Shown: piece after piece, positions 34,977 through 44,070 of the stretch | Numbering within the stretch: the first letter of the stretch is position 1 | Layout of the letters: every line of letters begins with the position of its first letter | Assembly: GCF_007489285.1 (NCBI RefSeq) | Contig: NZ_VLIY01000001.1 | Location: 186,001-250,000, forward strand | Length of the DNA: 64,000 nt | Direction of reading: 5' to 3' | From: Skermania sp. ID1734 | GTDB taxonomy: Bacteria > Actinomycetota > Actinomycetes > Mycobacteriales > Mycobacteriaceae | The notes under the pieces: model-generated | The model's database searches: none | Told to the model about the DNA's origin: nothing | What the model saw: only the letters and a program-made list of their open reading frames with translations | Made by a program: the position numbers and the translations under genes

Positions 34977-36584
34977 ATGGCCAACTGTCCGCGTCGGGCC
35001 GTTCGACTCACGGCCGTGCTCATTCTGCTGGCGTGCGCCGCAGCAGGTTCCGTGTCGTGCACGACCGCCACCAACGACAACGCCGAAACATCGGTGGCAC
35101 CGTCCTCGGAGACCAACCTCCCACCCGGCGAATACTCGAGCGTGACGGTCACCGACCAGCGGATCGACGACGCGGTCGGCAAACTCGACGGCTTGGTGAA
35201 CGATCTGATGCAGTCCTCACACATCCCCGGCATGGCAGTTGCCGTGGTACACGGCGGGAAGACCATGTACGCCAAGGGGTTCGGAGTACGCGATATTGCC
35301 CGTCCCGACAAGGTAGATCCCGATACCGTGTTTCAACTGGCGTCGGTCTCCAAATCGGTATCGGCGACCGTCGTCGCGCACGAAGTGGGCCGCGGCGCGG
35401 TCACCTGGGATACGCCAGTGGTGTCGAAGCTGCCGTGGTTCACGCTGCGTGACCCGTACGTCACCCAGAACGTGACAGTTGCCGACATGTTTGCGCACCG
35501 GTCGGGCTTGCCGGACCACGCCGGCGACAAGCTCGAAGACCTCGGTTACGACCGGCGGCAGGTGCTCGAACGGTTGCGTTTCCAACCGCTCGGGCCGTTC
35601 CGAATCACTTACGACTACACCAACTTCGGTCTCACCGCCGGAGCCGACGCGGTCGCTGCGGCCGCCGGAACAGACTATGCATCACTGGCTGCGCAGGCTA
35701 TCTTTGCGCCCCTGGGCATGAATTCGACCAGCGCGCGCTTCGCCGATTTCCAGGCCCGACCCGACCACGCCGTCGGCCACATGCTCGTGGATGGAAAGTA
35801 TGTCGCGCAACGGGTTCGTGATCCGGACGCGCAAGCGCCGGCTGGCGGGGTTAGCTCGTCCGTCAACGACATGGCGAAATGGCTGGCCATGCTGATCGCC
35901 AATGGCTCGTTCGACGGCAAGCAGATCGTCGACTCCAAGGCACTGCTTCCCGCGATCACACCTCAAATTGTGTCCGGTCCATCGAAGACACCGGCCGCAC
36001 GAGCGGGCCTCTACGGCTACGGGTTCAACGTGTCGACCACCTCCGGTGGCCGCCAAATCTACAGCCACTCGGGCGCATTCGCGCTCGGCGCAGCGACCAA
36101 CTTCGTGGTGATGCCGTCGGCGAACCTGGCGATTATCGCGTTGACCAATGCCGCGCCTATTGGTCTACCGGAAACTCTGACCGCCGAGTTCATGGACTTG
36201 GTTCAATACGGTCAAATCCGCCAAGACTGGAAAAACCTGTACCGCAATGCGTTCGATGCAATGGACAAGCCGGTCGGCAGTTTAGTCGGTAAGCAACCGC
36301 CCGCTAATCCGGCACCCGCCCAGCCACTTTCGTCATATACCGGGGTCTACCAGAACGACTATTGGGGCCCAGCAACAGTGACCGAGCAAGGCGGAAAGCT
36401 CATGCTTGCACTCGGTCCGCAGCGTCAAACGTTCGAACTATCGCACTGGGACGGCGACACTTTCACGTTCCGCTTGAACAACGAGAACGCTCCCGAAGGC
36501 ACGATTTCCAAGGCCAGCTTCGCGGGCGATTCATTGACGCTCGAATACTACGACACCGAAGGATTGGGAAGGTTCACGAAATGA
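34977..36584 (+). CDS. Exported serine hydrolase, class C beta-lactamase-like
   Basis: This 535-residue protein has a signal sequence (LTAVLILLACAAAGSVSC, possible weak lipobox at Cys28). Its penicillin-binding fold shows SxxK at Ser123-Lys126 (LASVSKSVSA), YxN in YDYTNFG, and the third motif HSGAFALG. A C-terminal beta-barrel domain (LSSYTGVYQNDYWGPATVTE) follows, as in DUF3471 esterases. It may be an esterase, D-aminopeptidase or carboxypeptidase of the cell envelope. The stop overlaps the next start (ATGA). Confidence 0.88.
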   Translation: MANCPRRAVRLTAVLILLACAAAGSVSCTTATNDNAETSVAPSSETNLPPGEYSSVTVTDQRIDDAVGKLDGLVNDLMQSSHIPGMAVAVVHGGKTMYAKGFGVRDIARPDKVDPDTVFQLASVSKSVSATVVAHEVGRGAVTWDTPVVSKLPWFTLRDPYVTQNVTVADMFAHRSGLPDHAGDKLEDLGYDRRQVLERLRFQPLGPFRITYDYTNFGLTAGADAVAAAAGTDYASLAAQAIFAPLGMNSTSARFADFQARPDHAVGHMLVDGKYVAQRVRDPDAQAPAGGVSSSVNDMAKWLAMLIANGSFDGKQIVDSKALLPAITPQIVSGPSKTPAARAGLYGYGFNVSTTSGGRQIYSHSGAFALGAATNFVVMPSANLAIIALTNAAPIGLPETLTAEFMDLVQYGQIRQDWKNLYRNAFDAMDKPVGSLVGKQPPANPAPAQPLSSYTGVYQNDYWGPATVTEQGGKLMLALGPQRQTFELSHWDGDTFTFRLNNENAPEGTISKASFAGDSLTLEYYDTEGLGRFTK

Positions 36585-37024
36585 CATCTTCGTCAGACCT
36601 CGAACAAGCCGCCGCCACCACCGTGCGGGAATTTCTGCATGCCCTCGAAATGGGCGAACTGGATGAAGCGCTGGAATTGCTGACCGACGACGCGCTCTGG
36701 CGCAACACGTCACTGCCGACGATTCGCGGGCGCAAGCGTATCGGCCGCCTGCTCGCCCCGTTGAGCCGACCGCCGTTCGGTTTCGCCGTCGAGTTCCATC
36801 ATGTCGCCGCGCACGGCAACGTCGTGCTCACCGACCGGACCGACGTCATCACCGTCGGGCCCGTTCGCATCGCGTTCTGGGTATGCGGCACGTTCGAACT
36901 TGCCGATGGCCGGATCGCGATCTGGCACGACCACTTCAGTTGGGCAAACTTCCTGCGCGGCACAGCAATCGGGGCCGTCCAGGCGATGCTGCCCGGCCGG
37001 CCCCGATACGCCACCGCTACTTAG
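36581..37024 (+). CDS. Limonene-1,2-epoxide hydrolase-family protein (EphG-like)
   Basis: ATG 36581 overlaps the preceding stop by 4 bases. The 147-residue protein fits the small LEH fold: FLHALEMGELDEALELLTDD, LTDRTDVITVGPVRI (Arg and Asp of the catalytic D-R-D set), and ADGRIAIWHDHFSW (the other Asp). It resembles M. tuberculosis EphG (Rv2740). It is likely to open an epoxide on a lipid or sterol. Convergent with the LGFP gene, overlapping it by 4 bases. Confidence 0.85.
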   Translation: MTSSSDLEQAAATTVREFLHALEMGELDEALELLTDDALWRNTSLPTIRGRKRIGRLLAPLSRPPFGFAVEFHHVAAHGNVVLTDRTDVITVGPVRIAFWVCGTFELADGRIAIWHDHFSWANFLRGTAIGAVQAMLPGRPRYATAT

Positions 37025-37662
37025 CTCTTCACGACCTCGGTCTTGCGGTCGCTGGCATTCCAGGTGATCTTGCCGTGCTGGAATGTGCTCTGCTTGCCGC
37101 CCGGGATGTCGGTCTCGTCGCTGGTCGGGAAGCCGAGTTCACCGCCCGGTCCGCCGTTCTGATCGTAAGCAGTGCGAATGTCACCCCACACCACATGCGC
37201 GCCGGTGCCCTGGCTGTAGAAGATCGCACCACCGGCGAACTCCTGGTAGTGACCGTCACCGCCGATCGTCTTGGCCGCACCGGTCGGCAATCCGAGCGTG
37301 CCGGTGGGGCCACCGAGCTCGTTGTACTTGGACAAGATGTCGCCGGAAACCTCGATGTCGCCGGCCGGTGTCGCAATCTTGGTGGAGCCCGCTGCCGCAC
37401 CCGGCGTCGCCGTGCCGCTTGCGCCGGCCGTGCCGGATTCGGTTGCGCTCGCGGAACCGGATTCGGTTGCGCTCGCCGAGCCGGATTCGGTTGGGGTCGC
37501 CGAGCCGGACTCACCGCTGGACGCGGACGTCGAGACCGTCGGCTGCGCGGCACTGCTCTGTGCGCCAGTGCTGTTGTTGTTGTTGCCCCCGCAGCCCGCG
37601 GTAATAAGGGCGATTGCCGCTGCAGTGGCGGCAAACCCCGCCCAACGCCGAGTGACGGACAT
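37021..37662 (-). CDS. LGFP-repeat lipoprotein
   Basis: ATG 37662 has AGGAG 8 bases upstream. The 213-residue precursor has a lipobox (LITAGC), a long low-complexity linker of Thr/Ser/Gly/Ala/Glu repeats, then at least two LGFP repeats (GGPTGTLGLPTGAAKTIGGD and GGPGGELGFPTSDETDIPGG). LGFP repeats are thought to bind cell-wall arabinogalactan or peptidoglycan. It is probably anchored in the membrane and spans to the wall. Confidence 0.88.
   Translation of the reverse strand: MSVTRRWAGFAATAAAIALITAGCGGNNNNSTGAQSSAAQPTVSTSASSGESGSATPTESGSASATESGSASATESGTAGASGTATPGAAAGSTKIATPAGDIEVSGDILSKYNELGGPTGTLGLPTGAAKTIGGDGHYQEFAGGAIFYSQGTGAHVVWGDIRTAYDQNGGPGGELGFPTSDETDIPGGKQSTFQHGKITWNASDRKTEVVKS
37433..37504. 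repeat. Three 24-bp tandem repeats in the LGFP lipoprotein linker
   Basis: Units start at 37433, 37457 and 37481, each beginning CCGGATTCGGTTG, with few differences. They encode copies of an 8-residue Ser/Gly/Ala/Thr/Glu linker. Such repeats change number easily by slippage. Confidence 0.75.
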
Positions 37663-37789
37663 GTGAAAATCTCCTCTCGCTTTTGGAGCGTGCTTTTGCT
37701 CACTACCCCATCTGCACAATTTGCAAACCGTTAGGTTCGGTGTTTCTGTATACCGTCCGAATAACGGCTAGCGAGGGAAATTGGCCGCC

Positions 37790-39145
37790 TTAGGAATTCG
37801 GCGCAAATTCTTCCAACATTTCCGTGACCAATGCCGCGATCGGTGAGCGCTCGCTGCGCGTGAGCGTGATATGCGCGAAAAGTGGGTGCCCCTTTAGCTT
37901 TTCGATTACAGCAGCAACGCCGTCGTGGCGGCCGACGCGCAAATTGTCGCGTTGCGCCACATCATGGGTCAGCACCACGCGCGATCCACTGCCCAGGCGG
38001 CTCAAGACGGTAAGCAACACGTTGCGTTCCAGCGATTGCGCCTCATCGACAATGACGAACGAGTCGTGCAGCGAACGGCCGCGAATGTGGGTGAGCGGCA
38101 ACACTTCCAGCATCCCGCGGCTAATCACCTCATCCATCACCTCTGGGCTTGCGAGTCCGTCCAGGGTGTCGAACACCGCTTGGGCCCAGGGGCCCATTTT
38201 CTCGCTTTCACTGCCCGGCAGATAACCGAGCTCCTGGCCGCCAACGGCATATAACGGACGAAATACCACAACCTTTCGCTGGCTGCGCCGCTCGAGGACA
38301 GCTTCCAATCCGGCGGTAAGCGCCAAAGCGGACTTTCCGGTCCCGGCTTTACCGCCAAGCGACACAATGCCGACCGACTCGTCGAGCAAGAGGTCCAGCG
38401 CGATGCGCTGCTCCGCCGAGCGACCGTGCAGACCGAACGCCTCGCGTTCGCCGCGAACCAGCTGCACCCGTTTGTCGGCCGTGACCCGGCCGAGTGCCGA
38501 CGACCGTCCGCCCAGCAACCGAAGACCGGTGTGGCAGGGCAATTCTCGCGCCTCTTCGAGGTCGATGACGCCCTCCGCGAACAGACCGTCGATTTCGCTT
38601 GAACTGACATCTATTTCGGACATTCCAGTCCAACCCGACGAGACGACATCATGCGCGTGGTATTCGTCGGCCGGCAAGCCCACCGCTCCCGCCTTCACGC
38701 GCAGCGGAATGTCCTTGCTCACCAGTGTCACGTTGCGGCCTTCGGCGGCAAGGTTGAGCGCACACGCCAGGATGCGGGAATCGTTGCTGTCGGTTCGGAA
38801 CCCGACTGGCAGCACCGTGGGATCGGTGTGATTGAGCTCGACCTGCAACGTGCCGCCTGCGGATCCGATCGGTACCGGACGGTCGAGGCGAGCGTGCTCG
38901 AGCCGCAAATCGTCGAGCATGCGCAGCGACTCTCGTGCGAACCACCCCAGTTCGTGGTGATGACGCTTGCCTTCGAGTTCACTGATCACCACCAGCGGCA
39001 GGACCACGTTGTGCTCGGCGAATCGGGTCACCGCCCACGGGTCGGACAACAAGACCGACGTGTCCAAGACGTATGTGCGAACGGCTGCTGACGGAGACTT
39101 CCGCGTCCGAGACTGGCCGGCGGAAAGGGAGCGTGCTGCGGTCAC
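37790..39145 (-). CDS. phoH2: PIN-domain/PhoH ATPase fusion (PhoH2)
   Basis: GTG 39145 has GAGGAG 8 bases upstream; an upstream extension to 39232 is open but less likely. The 451-residue protein joins an N-terminal PIN RNase ([30 protein letters not shown]) to a PhoH helicase-like ATPase ([14 protein letters not shown] Walker [16 protein letters not shown] Walker B). In mycobacteria PhoH2 acts as an RNA helicase/RNase and forms a toxin-antitoxin module with a small upstream gene. No clear antitoxin gene is visible between 39146 and 39401. Confidence 0.93.
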   Translation of the reverse strand: MTAARSLSAGQSRTRKSPSAAVRTYVLDTSVLLSDPWAVTRFAEHNVVLPLVVISELEGKRHHHELGWFARESLRMLDDLRLEHARLDRPVPIGSAGGTLQVELNHTDPTVLPVGFRTDSNDSRILACALNLAAEGRNVTLVSKDIPLRVKAGAVGLPADEYHAHDVVSSGWTGMSEIDVSSSEIDGLFAEGVIDLEEARELPCHTGLRLLGGRSSALGRVTADKRVQLVRGEREAFGLHGRSAEQRIALDLLLDESVGIVSLGGKAGTGKSALALTAGLEAVLERRSQRKVVVFRPLYAVGGQELGYLPGSESEKMGPWAQAVFDTLDGLASPEVMDEVISRGMLEVLPLTHIRGRSLHDSFVIVDEAQSLERNVLLTVLSRLGSGSRVVLTHDVAQRDNLRVGRHDGVAAVIEKLKGHPLFAHITLTRSERSPIAALVTEMLEEFAPNS

Positions 39146-39236
39146 TGTGGGGCTCCTCGGTTCGCGCGGCACCCGCACAAACTCCACTCGCTGGGCCGGT
39201 CGGTCCTGCGGGCTATCCGACTGGCGGATCACCCAA

Positions 39237-39253
39237 GGGCCGGGTGCCGGCCC
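39237..39253 (-). terminator. GC hairpin between glyA and phoH2
   Basis: GGGCCGG (39237-39243), loop GTG, CCGGCCC (39247-39253): a perfect 7-bp stem. It lies after glyA and about 90 bp before phoH2. No T-run follows. It may terminate glyA transcripts or structure the phoH2 leader. Confidence 0.45.
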
Positions 39254-39293
39254 CTCTCGTACTGAAGCTTCCAGTCACGATCGCGGACCTCCC

Positions 39294-39321
39294 GTACAGG
39301 CTGCTTCCCCGCCGCCTGTAC
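39294..39321 (-). terminator. 8-bp hairpin downstream of glyA
   Basis: GTACAGGC at 39294-39301 pairs perfectly with GCCTGTAC at 39314-39321 across a 12-base loop, 80 bp beyond the glyA stop. A terminator or leader-RNA role is inferred from position. Confidence 0.4.
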
Positions 39322-39401
39322 TTGAAGACGCTAGAGGAGGTTGACCGCCGGTTCCGGTACGCCGCACGGGCGTGTCGGTGAACTCTTCTCGCGCCGCGCC
39401 C

Positions 39402-40727
39402 TCAGCCGAGCAGCCGCCAGTCCTCGAGACCGTCGTAGAGCGGGAAGTCCGCGGCAAGCGCGGAGACGCGTCCACGCAGCGCCTCGATGTCGCCGCCGGC
39501 GAGGGTGCTGGCCACGATGTCGGCGACCTCGGTGAACGCGGCAGTGTCGAAGCCGCGGGTGGCGAGCGCGGCCGTGCCGATACGCAGGCCGGAGGTGACC
39601 ATCGGTGGACGGGGGTCGAACGGAACGGCGTTGCGGTTGACCGTGATACCTACTTCGTGCAGCAGGTCTTCGCCCTGCTGGCCGTCGAGGTCGGAGTTAC
39701 GCAGGTCCACCAAGACCAGGTGGACGTCGGTGCCACCGGTGAGCACGGTGATGCCCTTGCCGGCAACGTCTGCGCCGGTCAGGCGCTCTGCGAGAATCCG
39801 GGCGCCGTCCAGCGTGCGCTGCTGGCGCTCACGGAATTCTTCGGTGCCGGCGATTTTGAGAGCCACGGCCTTGGCGGCGATCGCGTGCATCAGCGGGCCG
39901 CCCTGCTGACCCGGAAACACCGAGGAGTTCAGCTTCTTTGCGAACTCTTGCTTGGCCAGGATGATCCCCGAACGCGGTCCGCCGAGGGTCTTGTGCACTG
40001 TGGAGGACACCACGTCCGCATACGGCACCGGCGAGGGGTGCAGGCCGGCGGCGACGAGTCCGGCGAAGTGCGCCATGTCGACCCACAGGTAGGCGCCGAC
40101 CTCGTCCGCGATCGAGCGAAACGCCGCAAAGTCCTGGTGACGCGGATACGCCGACCAGCCGGCAACAATCACCTTCGGCTTGGCTTCGAGCGCGATCTTA
40201 CGCACTTCATCCATGTCGACGCGGTGGTCCTCCTTGCTGACGCCGTAGGAGTGCACCTCGTACAACTTGCCCGAGAAGTTCAGCCGCATGCCGTGCGTCA
40301 GATGGCCGCCATGGGCCAGGTCCAGGCCGAGCAGACGCTCACCGGGACTCATCAGCGCCATGAGGACGGCGGCATTCGCCTGCGCGCCGGAGTGCGGCTG
40401 GACGTTGGCGAACTCCGCGCTGAAGAGCTCTTTCGCTCGGTCACGGGCCAGCGTCTCGACGATGTCGACGTGCTCACAGCCGCCGTAGTAGCGCCGGCCG
40501 GGGTAGCCCTCGGCGTACTTGTTGGTCAGTACGCTGCCTTGCGCCTGCAGCACCGCACGCGGCACAAAGTTCTCCGACGCGATCATCTCGAGGGTGTCGC
40601 GCTCGCGGGCCAGCTCTCCGGCCAGCGCGGCGGCGACTTCGGGGTCGAGCTCGCCGAGCGGGGCGGTGTTCACGGAAGCCCCGCCGGGCGAGGCGGCGTT
40701 CACGGAGGTCACGGCAGCGTTCGTCAC
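39402..40727 (-). CDS. glyA: Serine hydroxymethyltransferase
   Basis: The 441-residue PLP enzyme converts serine and tetrahydrofolate to glycine and 5,10-methylene-THF. Landmarks are [18 protein letters not shown] at the N-terminus, the [13 protein letters not shown] segment, and the PLP lysine in [16 protein letters not shown]. An N-terminal extension of about 18 residues before LGELDPEV is not needed for the fold. The GTG start at 40727 follows a leaderless-type -10 element. Confidence 0.96.
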   Translation of the reverse strand: MTNAAVTSVNAASPGGASVNTAPLGELDPEVAAALAGELARERDTLEMIASENFVPRAVLQAQGSVLTNKYAEGYPGRRYYGGCEHVDIVETLARDRAKELFSAEFANVQPHSGAQANAAVLMALMSPGERLLGLDLAHGGHLTHGMRLNFSGKLYEVHSYGVSKEDHRVDMDEVRKIALEAKPKVIVAGWSAYPRHQDFAAFRSIADEVGAYLWVDMAHFAGLVAAGLHPSPVPYADVVSSTVHKTLGGPRSGIILAKQEFAKKLNSSVFPGQQGGPLMHAIAAKAVALKIAGTEEFRERQQRTLDGARILAERLTGADVAGKGITVLTGGTDVHLVLVDLRNSDLDGQQGEDLLHEVGITVNRNAVPFDPRPPMVTSGLRIGTAALATRGFDTAAFTEVADIVASTLAGGDIEALRGRVSALAADFPLYDGLEDWRLLG

Positions 40728-40733
40728 CCGCCA

Positions 40734-40739
40734 AGCCTA
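40734..40739 (-). promoter_or_regulatory. -10 element of leaderless glyA promoter
   Basis: TAGGCT on the - strand lies 6 bases before GTG 40727, and no ribosome-binding site is present. Confidence 0.45.
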
Positions 40740-40770
40740 TCCGCCGACTCGTCCGCGGCCGAAATTCGGT

Positions 40771-41805
40771 TCAGTCGTGACGCAGCAACGCGCCGAATCC
40801 GTCGGTCAGCGTCAGCCTTTCATCGATGCGAACGATCCGCGCGCCGGTGGCCAGCGCGTGGTACGGCAAAACTTCGTCGGCGGGTCCGGTGCGCCCGGCG
40901 ACGGTCACTGTCTTGTTCGCCGGTTCGGTGAGCAGCAGTGTGTCGACGTTGGCGGCCTCGAGCGCATTGGAAACGGCCGCGATGCCCGCGGCCGCCAACT
41001 CATCGCGACCGGACGCTGCCATGAATCGCTCGGCCGCATCGGCCATGAGTTCGAGGCGACGGCGGGCGAAAAGTTCGCGCACCTGTTCCCGCAACTCCGG
41101 ATTCCGGAATCCGGTGGAGCGGGATCCGGCCTCGACGCGAACCGTCACGCGTTGCGCTGCCTCGGGCAGCAGGTCATAAGTCGCAGAGCTCGATTGCACC
41201 TCGCCGGCCAGGACGATGCAGTCGACGCCACGCTGGTCGGCTGCCGCTGCGATTTCGTGCGCGCAGTCATGCAGGTTTCGCCGCACAATGTCCTCGGTGT
41301 GACGCTGGGTGTCCTTGTAGCGCTCCAGACCGCCTGTGTGGGCCTTGTGCACGGGGTGACGGCCCGGTTCGTAGTCCCGCGTGTCCAGCGTGTGCTCCAA
41401 CTCGTCGACCACCTCGAGACGCACTCCTGTGTGATCGACTGCGGCAACGAGGACGGTCAGCTCGAGCGGGCCCTGGTCAATCAGCGGAACGAGGTACGGC
41501 AGCGATCCGAAGCGGGCCAGGTCACGCGCCGGGGGCTGGATCAGCTCTTCGTTCAGCAGGATCGCCGAATCGGTGGCGATCACCGCTCGTCCGCGCCGGC
41601 CGACCGGCGGCGCCGAGTCCAGTAATTCCCGTTCTACTTCGCCGACCAAGACCTCGTCGGCACCCGCGTTTGCAAGGCTGTCGCGCGCCGCGCGGCAGGC
41701 GAGTTCCCGGCGTTTGCGGGCGTCGGCGGTGTCGTGTGAATCATCGACATACACCGACGCAAACGGTCCCGCGGCTGATGTCAGGACGTCCCACTTGCTA
41801 GCCAT
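40771..41805 (-). CDS. eRF1/Pelota-like protein of the Rv2629/Balon family, probable ribosome hibernation factor
   Basis: ATG 41805 gives a 344-residue protein that starts MASKWDVLTSAAGPFASVYV; a longer frame runs into the neighbouring gene. The family-specific stretch SVYVDDSHDTADARKRRELA, the middle domain (VLAGEVQSSSATYDLLPEAA) and the C-terminal domain (LEAANVDTLLLTEPANKTVT, with ALATGARIVRIDERL) follow the archaeo-eukaryotic release-factor layout (baeRF type). Mycobacterial Rv2629 and Msmeg1130 are homologues of Balon, which sits in the ribosomal A site during dormancy. Function here is inferred from that similarity. Confidence 0.7.
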   Translation of the reverse strand: MASKWDVLTSAAGPFASVYVDDSHDTADARKRRELACRAARDSLANAGADEVLVGEVERELLDSAPPVGRRGRAVIATDSAILLNEELIQPPARDLARFGSLPYLVPLIDQGPLELTVLVAAVDHTGVRLEVVDELEHTLDTRDYEPGRHPVHKAHTGGLERYKDTQRHTEDIVRRNLHDCAHEIAAAADQRGVDCIVLAGEVQSSSATYDLLPEAAQRVTVRVEAGSRSTGFRNPELREQVRELFARRRLELMADAAERFMAASGRDELAAAGIAAVSNALEAANVDTLLLTEPANKTVTVAGRTGPADEVLPYHALATGARIVRIDERLTLTDGFGALLRHD

Positions 41806-41839
41806 GGCTGCGATGTACCCGACAACCCGGAGCTCACAC

Positions 41840-43060
41840 TCAGTCCAGCTCGCGGCGCAGCCCTTCGGGCGTGAGCGGCTCGTCGAGCAGGCGCCCGAAG
41901 CGCTGTGCCCGTTCGTCGGCGTCGCGAGCCCGGTCGAGCCACGTACCGAGCAATCGATAGCCCTCGACATAAGTGCTGATGTAGGCCCGCCACAGTCCTG
42001 ACGTCAGAAACCGAAGGGACTGCCTCGCCCGTTGCGGCGTCACCAGCGACCAGCGCTGCAAGAACTCAGCCACCTCATCGGCGCTGCGGCGGCGATCGTG
42101 CAACAGCAGCGCTGCGTCCTGGCGCACGCCCAGTAACTGCGCCGACGCCTCGGACAGCCGTTGCGCGCGCTCACCATCGAAGCGCAGACCTAGATCGGCG
42201 TAAATCTCCTCGGCCCACCGACCCCAGTCGGGCACCACCGCGCGCAACGCATGGTCGGCCAACCCCTCGGCCATCAGGCATTGCGGGGTGTTCACCAGAA
42301 AGATCGTCTGTTCCAGCTCACCCGCGGCGACCAGCCCGGCCTCCTTGCGGCAGTGTTCGGTGTGATGGCCCGGGTAGGCCTCGTGGGCGACGAGGTGCGG
42401 CAGCGCAGACATGTATTGCGGCAGATCAGAATTGATGGCCACCGTGGACCGGTAGCCGCCGCGGTAGTAATTGAAGCCGGACCACGGCTTGTCGGAGACC
42501 ACCTCGTAGTCGACCCGTTCCTCCGGCGGCAGCGGATACCTGCGACGCACCTCCTCCCGCAGCGCACTCGCGAAGGCGGCCACGCACTCGGGTAGCCGCT
42601 CTGGCGGGATTTCATCGGCCTTGCGGTGCGCCTGCACACGCTCGGCTAGCGAGCCCGACCCCGGCAGCACCTGCGCCATCAACCGGTGCGCCTGCTGGTA
42701 GTGCTGTGGATCGCCCAGTTCGATGTGCACGTCGAAATAGGCGGCGACCTCGTCGACAAATCCGATCTCGTCACCGGCGAACTTGCGCGCCGAGCATTCC
42801 AGGGCGCGCAGATGCGCGTCGAGAAACACCTCGCGCCTGCGCGTCAGGCCCGCAGAACCGAGGTCGTTGCGCAACGCCGCCGCCCGTCGCGCCAGTTCTC
42901 GCGGCTGCGGCGCGGGTGAATTGGCGACCGAGCGCCGCATGTCCGGGTCGCCGGTGAACGCGTCGACAAATCCTTCTTCGAGTCGGTCGAAGGAGAGTCC
43001 GAGCAGCAGATACTCGCGGACGAACCCGTCTGATGTGGTCTTGATCAACCCCGCCGTCAT
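41840..43060 (-). CDS. DUF885-family putative zinc peptidase
   Basis: This 406-residue protein has the DUF885 motif [15 protein letters not shown] near residue 225, with His/Glu arranged as a metallopeptidase zinc site. [20 protein letters not shown] precedes it, and a downstream acidic helix ([20 protein letters not shown]) offers a third ligand. It is cytoplasmic (no signal peptide) and shorter than the ~550-residue exported members. It is 34 bp upstream of the Balon-like gene, perhaps one transcript. The substrate is unknown. Confidence 0.83.
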   Translation of the reverse strand: MTAGLIKTTSDGFVREYLLLGLSFDRLEEGFVDAFTGDPDMRRSVANSPAPQPRELARRAAALRNDLGSAGLTRRREVFLDAHLRALECSARKFAGDEIGFVDEVAAYFDVHIELGDPQHYQQAHRLMAQVLPGSGSLAERVQAHRKADEIPPERLPECVAAFASALREEVRRRYPLPPEERVDYEVVSDKPWSGFNYYRGGYRSTVAINSDLPQYMSALPHLVAHEAYPGHHTEHCRKEAGLVAAGELEQTIFLVNTPQCLMAEGLADHALRAVVPDWGRWAEEIYADLGLRFDGERAQRLSEASAQLLGVRQDAALLLHDRRRSADEVAEFLQRWSLVTPQRARQSLRFLTSGLWRAYISTYVEGYRLLGTWLDRARDADERAQRFGRLLDEPLTPEGLRRELD

Positions 43061-43133
43061 AGCCGCCGAGGGTAGCCGAGCAGAATTCGGCTATGGCGGC
43101 CAACAGAGGGCATTGCAAGCTCGGGGGTTCCGC

Positions 43134-44066
43134 ATGGCACGGGTGAACGAGCCCAGCCCCTATGTGGAGTTCGACCGGCGGCAATGGCGAAAGCTGCGGC
43201 GCTCGACGCCACTGGTGCTCACCGAGGAAGAGCTTTTCGGGCTGCGTGGCCTCGGTGAGCAGATAGACCTCGAAGAAGTCGCCGAGGTCTATCTGCCGCT
43301 GTCGCGGCTCATCCACCTCCAAGTAGCTGCCCGGCAGAGACTGTTCGCCGCGACAGCGACCTTCCTCGGTGATACCCACCCGGATCGGCAGGTGCCCTTC
43401 GTGATCGGCGTGGCCGGCAGCGTGGCCGTCGGCAAGTCGACCACCGCCCGTGTGCTGCAAGCGCTGCTCGCGCGGTGGGAACATCACCCGCGGGTCGACC
43501 TCGTGACGACCGACGGATTCCTGTATTCCAGCGCCGAGTTGATGCGCCGTAATATCATGCATCGCAAGGGGTTTCCAGAGAGCTATGACCGGCGCAAGCT
43601 GCTACGGTTCGTCACCGAGGTGAAATCCGGTGTCGAAGAGGTTGCGGCGCCCGTCTATTCACACCAGTCCTACGACATCGTGCCCGGCGAGTTCCACCTG
43701 GTACGCCAGCCCGACATCCTGATTCTGGAGGGCCTCAACGTCTTACAGACCGGGCCCAGGCTGATGGTCTCAGACCTGTTCGACTTCTCCATTTATGTGG
43801 ACGCCCGCATCGAAGACATCGAAAAGTGGTATGTGAAGCGCTTTCTCGCACTACGAGCGACGTCGTTCGCCGACCCGCGCTCCCACTTCCACCACTATTC
43901 CCAGCTCAACGATCGTCAGGCCACCCTTGCGGCGCAGGAGATCTGGAACTCGATCAACCGGCCGAACCTGGTGGAGAACATTCTGCCCACCAGACCGCGG
44001 GCGACACTAGTCCTACGCAAGGACGCCGACCACGCGATCAACCGGTTGCGGTTGCGCAAGCTGTAG
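43134..44066 (+). CDS. coaA: Pantothenate kinase type I
   Basis: ATG 43134 gives 310 residues, the family size; a longer frame upstream is antisense to the DUF885 gene. P-loop [20 protein letters not shown] lies near residue 98, followed by [26 protein letters not shown], and [11 protein letters not shown]. It makes 4'-phosphopantothenate in CoA synthesis and is usually feedback-inhibited by CoA. Confidence 0.96.
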   Translation: MARVNEPSPYVEFDRRQWRKLRRSTPLVLTEEELFGLRGLGEQIDLEEVAEVYLPLSRLIHLQVAARQRLFAATATFLGDTHPDRQVPFVIGVAGSVAVGKSTTARVLQALLARWEHHPRVDLVTTDGFLYSSAELMRRNIMHRKGFPESYDRRKLLRFVTEVKSGVEEVAAPVYSHQSYDIVPGEFHLVRQPDILILEGLNVLQTGPRLMVSDLFDFSIYVDARIEDIEKWYVKRFLALRATSFADPRSHFHHYSQLNDRQATLAAQEIWNSINRPNLVENILPTRPRATLVLRKDADHAINRLRLRKL

Positions 44067-44070
44067 ACGG

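Noticed and set aside
39275-39475. A 66-codon - strand frame upstream of phoH2, considered as the PhoH2 antitoxin
   Set aside because: It begins inside glyA, lacks a ribosome-binding site, is low complexity and ends about 130 bp before phoH2, unlike the known overlapping arrangement.
42783-43133. Long 5' extension of coaA
   Set aside because: It is antisense to the DUF885 gene and rich in Arg/Ser; the family opening is at ATG 43134.
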